Assembly: GCF_018861705.1 (NCBI RefSeq)
Contig: NZ_JAHLEC010000001.1
Location: forward strand, 124,001 to 188,000
DNA: 64,000 nt
Direction: 5' to 3'
Source of the DNA: Clostridium psychrophilum
Lineage (GTDB): Bacteria > Bacillota > Clostridia > Clostridiales > Clostridiaceae
Shown: piece after piece, positions 1 to 7,790 of the stretch
How positions within the stretch are numbered: the stretch's first letter is position 1
Layout: each line of letters begins with the position of its first letter
Translations under genes and position numbers: made by a program
The notes under the pieces: generated by a model
What the model was told of the DNA's origin: nothing
The model's input: only the letters and a program-made list of their open reading frames with translations
The model's database searches: none

Positions 1-987
1 TTGTGTGATTTCTTTTTCACCACTAAGTACTTTTTCCATGTATTCTTTTAAGCTCATTACTTCGTCAAGTTCTAAAAAATCAAATGCAAAATCTCTAAAT
101 GTTGTTTGTTTAACACCTGATTCACCAAGACTTGGTAAGACTGTTGATATATATTCTATAAATACATTGTTAGGTCCTAATATTAAAACTTTATCTTGAA
201 GTATTTTTCTATAATTATAAAGTAAATACGCTACCCTATGAAGCGCTATAGTAGTTTTACCACTACCTGCAACACCATCTACCACAATAGTTTGGTTCCT
301 TGGTTGTCTTATTAAATCATCCTGTTCTTTTTGTATTGTCATTATTATATCTTTAAGTTTTTCTCCTGAATTACTACTAAGAACCATTTGAAGTATCTCA
401 TCTTTTATATCTAGTGCTGAGTCAAACATACCTTTAAGCTTCTGTTTTTTTACAATATATTGCCTTTTAGCTAAAATATTTACTTGTATTTTCTCTTTTG
501 GGGCATCATAGAAAGCTTTTCCTAAGGATCCTGTATAAAATAAAGAAGCAACAGGGGCCCTCCAATCTACTATTAGAGGATCATATGTGTCATCTTGGGT
601 AACTCCAAATCTACCTACATACATTTTATTAATACCATAGTCCTCTTCTGAGAAATCAATTCTTCCAAAATAAGGTGAACTCTTAAGTGCAGTTAACTCT
701 TTAAGTCTTCTATCTATAGTTTTAAAAGCTTCTTCTTTTACATATAACTCATGATCAAAATATTCCATTACCATATCTTCATCATCTCTATATTCTTCAA
801 TTGCTTTCTTTCTATATTCTAAAATATATTTTGTCATTTCTTTTCTCTTTTTAATATATTTTATAATTTCATCGCTTATAATTTCGCAAACACTCTTTAA
901 CTTTTCTTCTTCTATATTAAACTCTAGTTGTTTCTTTAATTCTACTGCAACCAAACTATCATCCGTCTCATACTCATTATCCTTCAA
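1..987 (-). CDS. helD: HelD-like RNA polymerase recycling ATPase (partial, C-terminus off the window)
   Basis: UvrD/Rep-like superfamily 1 helicase fold; HelD proteins use ATP to strip RNA polymerase from stalled or terminated complexes. The 329 visible residues show a charged, coiled-coil-like N-terminal arm (about residues 1-100), the family-typical stretch DPLIVDWRAPVASLFY near residue 136-151, and a Walker A motif GVAGSGKTT at about 238-246. The reading frame runs off the left edge, so the remaining helicase motifs are not seen. The start is a TTG (985-987); a GGGGCG purine run lies just upstream and no ATG in frame precedes the conserved region. The gene is monocistronic as far as can be seen; it follows the epimerase gene on the opposite side of a short spacer and reads leftward. 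Family assignment is secure; the exact start is less so. Confidence 0.85.
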   Translation of the reverse strand, partial: MKDNEYETDDSLVAVELKKQLEFNIEEEKLKSVCEIISDEIIKYIKKRKEMTKYILEYRKKAIEEYRDDEDMVMEYFDHELYVKEEAFKTIDRRLKELTALKSSPYFGRIDFSEEDYGINKMYVGRFGVTQDDTYDPLIVDWRAPVASLFYTGSLGKAFYDAPKEKIQVNILAKRQYIVKKQKLKGMFDSALDIKDEILQMVLSSNSGEKLKDIIMTIQKEQDDLIRQPRNQTIVVDGVAGSGKTTIALHRVAYLLYNYRKILQDKVLILGPNNVFIEYISTVLPSLGESGVKQTTFRDFAFDFLELDEVMSLKEYMEKVLSGEKEITQ

Positions 988-1032
988 AACTATCGCCCCA
1001 TTTCTATAATTATCATTTAAATAAAAACTTAT

Positions 1033-2121
1033 TTATAAAATTTCACTCCATCCAATAATATCAGAAATACCAAGACCTGGAGAATCATTAAGGCTTATAC
1101 TATTTCCCGTAATACATGCGCCTCCAATAATTGAATCTTTTTCAAAAAACAACATTGTATCAAGGTCTGCTTTAACTAAATTAGATTTTGATGCTGCAAA
1201 ACTAGTTGCTGCAGTTATTCCTATTCTGCTTTCCATCATACATCCCATCATACATCGTATTCCCATGTTTTCAGCCATGTTATATATCTTTATAGCATTA
1301 TTGATACCTCCACATTTCATAAGCTTTATACTTATAAGGTCAGCCGCTCTTTTTTCAATTATTTTAAAAGCATCTGATGGTCCAAAAACTGCTTCATCTG
1401 CAAGAATTTTTGTATCAACATTGTCTGTAACATATTTTAGTCCATCTATATCCCAAGAATTAACTGGTTGCTCAACAAACTCAATATCAAGTCCCATATC
1501 TTCAAATTTTCTAATAATCCTTACAGCTTCCTTTGGTCTCCAACCTTGATTAGCATCTACTCTTATACTTATTCCTTTACGAACTGCTTTCCTTACTGCT
1601 TTTACTCTCTCTATGTCATGATCTACATCATTTCCAACTTTTATTTTCAAACAAGTACAACCATCCATTACGGCTTTAAATGATTTCTCCACCATTTGTT
1701 CTACTGTATCATTTGATATTGTAAGGTCTGTAGTTAATGAATCTCTGTATCCGCCTAAAAATTTATAAAGTGGAATTTTATATTTTTTACAAAATAAATC
1801 ATAGATAGCAATATCAATAGCCGCTTTCGCGCTATTATTCCCATGAATAGAATTATGGATTACTTTCATAATTTCTTCAAGATTATCAATGTCTAAGCCT
1901 ATAATTTCAGGTTTAATATAATTTATTGCCCCAACAATTGAACTTTCTGTTTCTCCGGTTATAAAAGGTGTTGGAGCTGCACTACCATAACCTATTTCTC
2001 CTGTATCTGTAAGCATTTTTATAACTATCTCATCAGAAAATGTAAGAACCTTTTTCCCGACTTTATATGGATGCTTCAAGGGAGTATCAATTTTTCCCAT
2101 TTTTATTTCTTTGATTTTCAT
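1033..2121 (-). CDS. Dipeptide epimerase (L-Ala-D/L-Glu epimerase type, enolase superfamily)
   Basis: Likely inverts the C-terminal residue of dipeptides such as L-Ala-D-Glu released from murein, so that they can be hydrolysed. The 362-residue length fits the family. Visible catalytic set of the muconate-lactonizing/AEE subgroup: KIK with Lys159 and Lys161, metal ligands Asp189 (RVDANQGW), Glu217 (FVEQPV) and Asp242 (LADEAVF), and Lys266 (SIKLMKCGG). A DLD motif near residue 320 resembles the dipeptide-binding Asp pair of YkfB/YcjG enzymes. RBS GTGGAGGATAATT precedes the ATG. The neighbouring PepV-type dipeptidase suggests a shared role in recycling murein or dietary dipeptides. Substrate specificity (Ala-Glu or another dipeptide) cannot be read from sequence alone. 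Confidence 0.88.
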   Translation of the reverse strand: MKIKEIKMGKIDTPLKHPYKVGKKVLTFSDEIVIKMLTDTGEIGYGSAAPTPFITGETESSIVGAINYIKPEIIGLDIDNLEEIMKVIHNSIHGNNSAKAAIDIAIYDLFCKKYKIPLYKFLGGYRDSLTTDLTISNDTVEQMVEKSFKAVMDGCTCLKIKVGNDVDHDIERVKAVRKAVRKGISIRVDANQGWRPKEAVRIIRKFEDMGLDIEFVEQPVNSWDIDGLKYVTDNVDTKILADEAVFGPSDAFKIIEKRAADLISIKLMKCGGINNAIKIYNMAENMGIRCMMGCMMESRIGITAATSFAASKSNLVKADLDTMLFFEKDSIIGGACITGNSISLNDSPGLGISDIIGWSEIL

Positions 2122-2289
2122 AATTATCCTCCACTAAAAAGTTTATATTTTTATAGTGTTTAACTTATGTATATAATCTATGTACATTAATCGTAGTATA
2201 AAATTTTATTATACCTCTATATTGAGTTTAATTCTACGTGTTTACACTTTTATTAGTTATTACTCTTAATACATCTAATTATTTTGAAT

Positions 2290-2325
2290 ATTAAAGCCTA
2301 TATCTTGTAAGATATAGGCTTTAAT
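2290..2325 (-). terminator. Hairpin terminator after the dipeptidase gene
   Basis: A long, nearly perfect inverted repeat (TTAAAGCCTATATCTT with its complement, short loop) lies about 30 bp past the dipeptidase stop. The flanking T content is modest, so it may act in both directions. Confidence 0.65.
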
Positions 2326-2356
2326 TTATCTGTTTTGACATATTTACTACTTATAC

Positions 2357-3748
2357 TTACTTTGCAAGTTCATATAATGCATGAGCATATATTTTTGCAT
2401 TTTCAATTAAATTATCTATTGTGATATATTCATTTTGTTTATGAATAGTATCTGGTTCTCCTGGAAACATTGGTCCAAATGCTACAATATTAGGCATTTC
2501 TTTAGCATAAGTTCCTCCACCTATTGATAACAATTTAGCTTCTTTTCCAGTTTGCTCAGTATAAACTTTTTGAAGTGTTTTAATTATTGGATTATCTGGT
2601 GAAAAATATAATGGCTTTTGATGAACAAATTTTTCTATTCTAAGTCCAGTTCCATTAATTTTTTTATTAAATGGATCCATCATATCTTCTAATTTGTTTG
2701 TTACAGGATATCTTAAATTTAATGTTATCGAAGCAGAATTTCTATCCATACTTATAGTTCCTACATTAAAAGATAATTTTCCGGAATTCTTATCCTCAAG
2801 ACAAACACCAAAAGACTCTCCGTGTGTTTCCATACCTATATTTTTATTTAAAAATCCTATTAACTCTGAAGCTTCATTTGATCCAATGTCAATAGTTCCA
2901 AGGAAAGCTAACAATTGCATAATTGCATTTGTTCCAAGTTCTGGTAAGCTTCCATGCGCTGACTCACCTACAGATTTAATTATTATAAGATTTTTGTTAA
3001 CTACTGCAGAAAGTTTAATATCATTATTTTTTGTAAACTCCTCCAAGGAATTAACTATAGATCGAGCATTAGAAGAAATAATTCCAGCTTCGCAATAATC
3101 AGGTACCATGTTGGCTGCCTGGCCACCCCTTATATATTTTATATATTTTTCTCCATCACTTTTGCTATTGAAGTCTTTTACAATATCGAAAATAGTTATA
3201 CCTTTTTCTCCATTAATTATTGGATAATCTGCATCTGGTGTGAAGCCAGCAACTGGTGGTTTTTCTTTTTCTAAGTAATGATCGAGTTCCTTGCTTCCAG
3301 TTTCTTCATTAGTACCAAATAAAACCCTAATTCTTTTAGAAACAGGTAAATTCGCATCTTTAATTGCTTTTAATCCAAAAAGTGTTGCCATTATTGGTCC
3401 TTTATCATCTGTAGTTCCACGTCCATACATTTTTCCATCATGGATTTCTGCGCCATAAGGTGGATAAATCCATCCATCCCCTTCAGGAACGATGTCTAAA
3501 TGACCTAATGCTAAAACATAATCTTCACCTTGACCATACTCAGCATACCCCACATAGCCATCTAAATTAACTGTATGTAATCCTAATCTTTTTGCAGTGT
3601 TTAATGCACATTCTAGTGCTTTAGACACTCCTTCACCATAAGGCATACCAGGTTTTGACTCACTCTCAGTACTTTTAATTTTTATAATTTCCTGAGTGGA
3701 CTTAACAATATCTTCTTTCATACCATCAATTAAATTATTTAATTTCAT
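2357..3748 (-). CDS. pepV: PepV/Sapep-type M20 metallodipeptidase
   Basis: Cytosolic di-zinc dipeptidase of family M20, cleaving dipeptides with broad specificity. Zn-site motifs are present in order: LGHLDIVPEGDGW (His ligand and catalytic Asp), GRGTTDDKGP (bridging Asp), GTNEETGS (general-base Glu and Glu ligand), FTPDADYP (Asp ligand) and a C-terminal DTIHKQNE (His ligand). The central insertion typical of PepV (about residues 170-370) is present. A longer frame reaches 3808, but the ATG at 3748 has the strong site AAAAGGAGAAAGTAT and matches the family N-terminus, giving 463 residues. A hairpin terminator follows at 2290-2325. Neighbouring epimerase and OPT transporter genes support a role in peptide utilisation. 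Confidence 0.92.
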   Translation of the reverse strand: MKLNNLIDGMKEDIVKSTQEIIKIKSTESESKPGMPYGEGVSKALECALNTAKRLGLHTVNLDGYVGYAEYGQGEDYVLALGHLDIVPEGDGWIYPPYGAEIHDGKMYGRGTTDDKGPIMATLFGLKAIKDANLPVSKRIRVLFGTNEETGSKELDHYLEKEKPPVAGFTPDADYPIINGEKGITIFDIVKDFNSKSDGEKYIKYIRGGQAANMVPDYCEAGIISSNARSIVNSLEEFTKNNDIKLSAVVNKNLIIIKSVGESAHGSLPELGTNAIMQLLAFLGTIDIGSNEASELIGFLNKNIGMETHGESFGVCLEDKNSGKLSFNVGTISMDRNSASITLNLRYPVTNKLEDMMDPFNKKINGTGLRIEKFVHQKPLYFSPDNPIIKTLQKVYTEQTGKEAKLLSIGGGTYAKEMPNIVAFGPMFPGEPDTIHKQNEYITIDNLIENAKIYAHALYELAK

Positions 3749-3821
3749 ATACTTTCTCCTTTTTAATAATCTATTCAAGTAGATTTTTTTGTTTTTGTTA
3801 TTAAACATAAATATCTCCTAA

Positions 3822-3852
3822 AAAACAGTTAAGAGCCATAACGGCTCTTAAC
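3822..3852 (-). terminator. Rho-independent-type hairpin with T-run
   Basis: Read on the minus strand, GTTAAGAGCC and its complement GGCTCTTAAC enclose a 5-6 nt loop and are followed by a run of six T. It lies between the OPT operon and the dipeptidase, about 75 bp upstream of the dipeptidase start, so it would insulate pepV or serve as a leader attenuator-like structure. Confidence 0.7.
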
Positions 3853-4015
3853 TTATATTTTATGTTTATTATTTAATCTAATGTTTTATTCCGTAGTTAA
3901 ATTATAACATTAAATAGTTTTTGTGTCTATTTTTACGACCTACGAATAGAAGCACAATTTATCTGTATATCTAATTAGTTATAATCTTCTTGTTTGAATC
4001 TAAGCTTGCTAATAA

Positions 4016-4047
4016 CAAAAAATGGCAACTACAATGTAGTGCCATCT
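4016..4047 (-). terminator. Terminator of the OPT-PqqD-like operon
   Basis: Minus-strand hairpin ATGGCA/TGCCAT extended by CTACA/TGTAG, followed by TTTTTT. It lies just past repeat copy 4054-4190, which itself abuts the end of the PqqD-like gene. Confidence 0.75.
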
Positions 4048-4053
4048 TTTCTG

Positions 4054-4190
4054 TTAAATCATCTCCAGCGGAGCTGAAATATTAATGACTTCAGAAGGAG
4101 ATTTATATTTTCATTGAAGTTTTCTATTTGTTAAAGTGTGTACTCCCACTTATAAAAGTAGGAGACTTTCCTTCTGAAATGTCATTAAAC
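4054..4190 (+). repeat. Structured intergenic repeat, full-length copy (subfamily A)
   Basis: Starts TTAAATCATCTCC and ends CCTTCTGAAATGTCATTAAAC. It contains GACTTCAGAAGGAGATTTA and, 3', TAGGAGACTTTCCTTCTGAAATGTC (read here in two parts), which are complementary arms of a long hairpin. The right end overlaps the last 6 bp of the PqqD-like gene, including its stop codon. Other copies in this window lie at 7637, 12847, 27915, 28171, 38096, 46076, 52227 and 58784. Confidence 0.85.
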
Positions 4191-4535
4191 ATTTGTCTTT
4201 TCTATATAGTGGCAGTTAACGTCGATATGGTTTAAGAACAACAATAATCTTTCATAAAGTGGGTACGCTTTTTCTCCATACTTTCCTTCTAAATTTTCTC
4301 CAATATCTTTTACAGTTTTCTTGCCATCTATTTGTAAAAACACATAACTTCCATATTCATCTAAAGAAGTTTTTTTATACTCTGGAATTCTAAAATTAAG
4401 TTTTCTAAAGAACTTTTGGACCTTATGATCTTGTTTCTCAAGTATAGTCACAATATTTTCTTTATCTACTTCATACTCTAATGTATGAAAAATTTTAAAT
4501 ATTATATTTAAAACATCTTCATTATTGTTTAGCAT
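4185..4535 (-). CDS. PqqD-like (PqqD superfamily) small protein coupled to an OPT transporter
   Basis: A 116-residue cytosolic protein. The C-terminal half (GSYVFLQIDGKKTVKDI...YGEKAYPLYERLL, about residues 60-105) has the winged-helix pattern of PqqD-type peptide-binding domains; no radical-SAM partner is nearby. Its ATG lies inside the last codons of the OPT transporter gene (14-nt overlap, different frame), so translation is probably coupled. The pairing points to a role in binding or sensing the transported peptide, or in transporter assembly; this is inference. The stop codon falls inside the end of the structured repeat 4054-4190, so the present C-terminus may have been reshaped by that element. 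Family call is moderately secure, function is unknown. Confidence 0.65.
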   Translation of the reverse strand: MLNNNEDVLNIIFKIFHTLEYEVDKENIVTILEKQDHKVQKFFRKLNFRIPEYKKTSLDEYGSYVFLQIDGKKTVKDIGENLEGKYGEKAYPLYERLLLFLNHIDVNCHYIEKTNV

Positions 4536-6444
4536 CTTTTACCTTACTTTTCATTATAGGTATTATAGTAGCAATTATTAGAACTGCTAATATTATGAAT
4601 GCCATTCCATTAGAAGCAGAAAATCCACTTGGTCCGTTTCCTTTTAAAACGCCCGTTACTTGAAGTATTATACCTACAAGTCCGAGTATTGAACCACCAG
4701 CAACAAGACCAGATGATAATCCTATGCCATTAGCAATTTTAGCTTCTTTATCTACTTTAGATTTAGAAGTTTTCTCTATAAATACACGAACTAATGCACC
4801 TATTAATATTATAGAATTTGTAGCTATTGGTAAGTAAAATCCTATAGCAATTGTCATTACAGGAAGCTTTAATATATATAAAAAAATTCCCATAACAATA
4901 CCAACAATTACCATAACCCAAGGTAATTCACCTGACATTATACCAGCAGTTAATGTTGCCATTAAATTAGCTTGAGGTAAAGCAAACTGAACGTTATCTC
5001 CAGTCATTGCAAGTTTAGTTGAAAGTAATAATATAGTACCAATAACTACTACAACACCAACTATACCAGCTATAGCATAATGTTTTTGCATTTCATTTTT
5101 GTCACCGCCAACTATAAAAGTAACTTTTTGAGATTGACAATAACCAGCTGCTACAGATATAACAGTAACTATAAATGTACCAAATAAAAGTAGTGATTTG
5201 TTGTTGGCAGGACTTTTCCATCCCATTACAACAAATAACAATGTTACAACAACTATTGAAGCTATAGTCATACCAGATACAGGAAGATTTGAAGTTCCTA
5301 TTGTACCCGTTAAACGACCAGAAACTATAGCAAATAAAAGTGATAAGAATAATGATAAAATAGAAGCAGTAATTGCCATTAATATATTACCACCAGATAT
5401 CATGAATCCTCCTATAAAAGTTATTACTATACCACTAAGTAATATCATGTTTCCAGCAGATGAACTACCAGTACCATTTGAAGACTTAGCATTCATTGTT
5501 TCCTTTATAGAAGCTATTATAGTAGGTATAAGCTTTATAGCACCTATAAAACCACCGGAAAGCATCATACCAGCACCAATATATTTCACATAACTACCTG
5601 CTATATCTTTAACTTGCATAGCATTTATAGCAACACCAGGATCATTCCATACAGTTACTCCGTTTCTTCCAAGATTAACGAAATATCCTATTAAAGGCAT
5701 AATAGCGAAGTTAGATAATATAGAACCAGCAAACATAGTTAAAGAAACATCTATGCCAACTATAAATCCTATACCTAATAATAGAGGATTAACTTCAACT
5801 TCAAATTTCCACTTATAGAAAGATTCATTTACATAACTTATAACATTGTTAGCTACATTCAAAAAAGAACTAGTTACAACAGTTATAACACCTCCTATTC
5901 CAAAGCCTATTCCCATGTACTTCATTGTTTCTCCAGTTCCTTCAGAAGCAACAAGTGTTTCAGATATAGCCATTGATTCGGGGTACATTAATTTACCGTG
6001 TTCTTCAATCATTAAGTAATTATGAACAAGAGAAGCTATTCCTATACCGAATAAAACTCCACTCACACCAACAACCAAGCCTTCGAAGAAAGTAACTTTA
6101 GAACCTATTAAAAGAATTGCAGGTAAAACAAAGATTATGCCACTAGCGACAGATTCTCCACCACTTGACATACCTTGTAATAAATTTTTTCCAAGTATAC
6201 CCTTTTGTTTAGCAAATGCAGCTATAAATGCTGATCCTATTATAGACCCTGGTATACCAGCCGCAACTGTAAGCCCTGATTTCATACCTGAATAGGCAGT
6301 TGAAGCTGAGAACAAAGCAGCTAAAAAAATACCAATTATTAATACCACAACGTTTCCACCAGATTTAGATCCAGTTGAAACGTATGGAACGTAGTCTTTA
6401 CCAGATACGCCACCGTATGCACCTTTTGACAATTTATTATCCAT
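4522..6444 (-). CDS. OPT-family oligopeptide transporter
   Basis: A 640-residue integral membrane protein with some 14-16 hydrophobic segments and the OPT signatures: an N-terminal SGMKSGLTVAAGIPGSIIG region, LLQGMSSGGESVASGIIFVLP split over residues about 85-105, and a C-terminal GLSSGLVAGGSILGLVGIIL. OPT proteins import small peptides, or metal chelates, driven by the proton gradient. RBS AAAGGAGGTACATCTT precedes the ATG. It forms a two-gene operon with the overlapping PqqD-like gene, ending at the terminator 4016-4047. Adjacent dipeptidase and dipeptide epimerase genes make peptide import the more likely role than metal uptake. Confidence 0.9.
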   Translation of the reverse strand: MDNKLSKGAYGGVSGKDYVPYVSTGSKSGGNVVVLIIGIFLAALFSASTAYSGMKSGLTVAAGIPGSIIGSAFIAAFAKQKGILGKNLLQGMSSGGESVASGIIFVLPAILLIGSKVTFFEGLVVGVSGVLFGIGIASLVHNYLMIEEHGKLMYPESMAISETLVASEGTGETMKYMGIGFGIGGVITVVTSSFLNVANNVISYVNESFYKWKFEVEVNPLLLGIGFIVGIDVSLTMFAGSILSNFAIMPLIGYFVNLGRNGVTVWNDPGVAINAMQVKDIAGSYVKYIGAGMMLSGGFIGAIKLIPTIIASIKETMNAKSSNGTGSSSAGNMILLSGIVITFIGGFMISGGNILMAITASILSLFLSLLFAIVSGRLTGTIGTSNLPVSGMTIASIVVVTLLFVVMGWKSPANNKSLLLFGTFIVTVISVAAGYCQSQKVTFIVGGDKNEMQKHYAIAGIVGVVVVIGTILLLSTKLAMTGDNVQFALPQANLMATLTAGIMSGELPWVMVIVGIVMGIFLYILKLPVMTIAIGFYLPIATNSIILIGALVRVFIEKTSKSKVDKEAKIANGIGLSSGLVAGGSILGLVGIILQVTGVLKGNGPSGFSASNGMAFIILAVLIIATIIPIMKSKVKDAKQ

Positions 6445-6867
6445 AAGATGTACCTCCTTTATTTTTTAATTAAATTTATAATACCATATGTCATAAAAAT
6501 ATCTAAATGTAAAACTTGTTGTTTTTCACGAAATTTTCATACTGTATTGCATTTTTACTTAAATACCTACACATTACTTACTTTTTCGTGACATAATACT
6601 GTAATTATGTAGTCAATTCAATACTATATTGCAACTTTTGAAAGTAAAATTATATTCTTATTCTTTTTTGTAAATTTAGCAATCATTATGTATTGTTTCC
6701 TAATTCTAAAAAACTATTAATAGTTTTTTAATAAATATATTGTAAGGTTGTCTTAACCTTTATAGTATCTTTTTAAAGGGTGTTTTATATAAAATTATAA
6801 TTTACTAATTATTAAATAATAATATAAATTATAATATAATTTGTTTATAATGAATTTTCAAAAAATT
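6445..6867. other. Non-coding upstream region of the OPT gene
   Basis: No gene is visible in these 420 bp. It is very AT-rich and holds a perfect 22-bp palindrome (AAAAAACTATT and its complement) at 6708-6729. The OPT promoter must lie here on the minus strand but no -35/-10 pair stands out, and no riboswitch fold was recognised. Confidence 0.5.
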
Positions 6868-6911
6868 AAAATAGCAGATATATAAACTTGCATTTATATT
6901 CTGCTATTTTA
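6868..6911 (-). terminator. Terminator of signal peptidase gene
   Basis: An 11-bp stem AAAATAGCAGA/TCTGCTATTTT flanks an AT-rich loop and directly follows the lepB stop codon. T-rich tails occur on both sides. Confidence 0.75.
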
Positions 6912-7427
6912 TTATTTTAATTTTCCAAATCTGCTAAAAGGACTAATTATAATTCTTGCTTTTCCCATTATATCTTTAAATGGTATATAAGGTTTTGTCC
7001 AATATCTTGCATCTAAAGAATTTATCCTATTATCTCCCATGAAAAAATAACTACCTAAAGGCACTTTAAATTTTCCTGTCTTACCACCTGGATATACAAT
7101 GTAACTCTCATTTATCTTTTTATTATTTATGTAAACTGAACCATCACCCTTAATTTCTACTTCATCATTTGGTAATCCTATAAGTCTTTTTATTAAATCT
7201 TCACCTAATTCATTTGAGTGAAATACTATAATATCTCCATGTTTGAGGCTACTTGGGGCATGAACCCTTGTTACTAAAATCTTGTCCCCTAAGTTTATAG
7301 TTGGAAGCATAGATCCAGTTGGAACCGTAACATTGAAGAAAACAAGCTTATTTATAATAAATGCTATTACAATTGCTGCGAGTATTGGTAATATCCAATC
7401 TTGAAATATCTTTTTTGCTAAATCCAT
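6912..7427 (-). CDS. lepB: Type I signal peptidase
   Basis: Cleaves signal peptides of secreted proteins at the outer face of the membrane. It is 171 residues, the size of Gram-positive SipS-type enzymes. One N-terminal membrane anchor (about residues 12-31) is followed by the nucleophile box VPTGSMLPT with Ser39, the substrate-pocket segment, the general-base box LIKRLIGLPND with Lys80, and the conserved FFMGDNRINSLDARYW box near residue 130. RBS GAGGGGATAATC precedes the ATG. It stands alone on the minus strand between a repeat-bearing spacer and a dedicated terminator at 6868-6911. Confidence 0.95.
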   Translation of the reverse strand: MDLAKKIFQDWILPILAAIVIAFIINKLVFFNVTVPTGSMLPTINLGDKILVTRVHAPSSLKHGDIIVFHSNELGEDLIKRLIGLPNDEVEIKGDGSVYINNKKINESYIVYPGGKTGKFKVPLGSYFFMGDNRINSLDARYWTKPYIPFKDIMGKARIIISPFSRFGKLK

Positions 7428-7636
7428 GATTATCCCCTCTCAAATTTGATACCTTATTATTTTATCACAATTTATAGATAATATCACTATTATAAGTTTA
7501 TTACATGTTAACAATTGATAAATCTTACTAATTTTAATATATCATACTCGCATGGTAATTATAAGCACGCAAAAAATCATGAACAAAACTCCTAACATTT
7601 TAACATATCAGAAGTTTTATCCATATATCTATAAAA

Positions 7637-7789
7637 TTCAACGACATTTCGGAAGGAAAGTCTCCCACTTTTATAAGTGGAAGTTAACTACCCTAGCAAA
7701 AATAAAATTTTAGTGGGAGTTTAAATCTCCTTCTGAAGTCGTTGATGCATCTCTTTCAGAGATGTCACAACGACCCAGGAGATGATTTA
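7637..7789 (-). repeat. Structured intergenic repeat, full-length reference copy (subfamily A)
   Basis: Read on the minus strand it begins TAAATCATCTCCTGGGTCG one base past the AGCS stop codon. Hairpin 1 pairs GTCGTTG with CAACGAC and CATCTC with GAGATG over loop TGAAA. Hairpin 2 pairs CTTCAGAAGGAGA and CTCCCACT with AGTGGGAG and TTTCCTTCCGAA. A segment GTAGTTAACTTCC in the second loop is the site where copy 38096 carries an extra palindromic module. No open frame. Confidence 0.85.
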
Positions 7790-7790
7790 T

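Noticed and set aside
1265-1549. Plus-strand frame of 94 codons inside the epimerase gene, and many similar frames opposite dnaE, uvrA, uvrB, pyk and murB
   Set aside because: They lie wholly opposite strong conserved genes, have no RBS and resemble no family; shadows of the real coding strand.
6529-6543. CodY-like motif AATTTTCATACTG upstream of the OPT gene
   Set aside because: About five mismatches to the 15-bp consensus; too weak to call.
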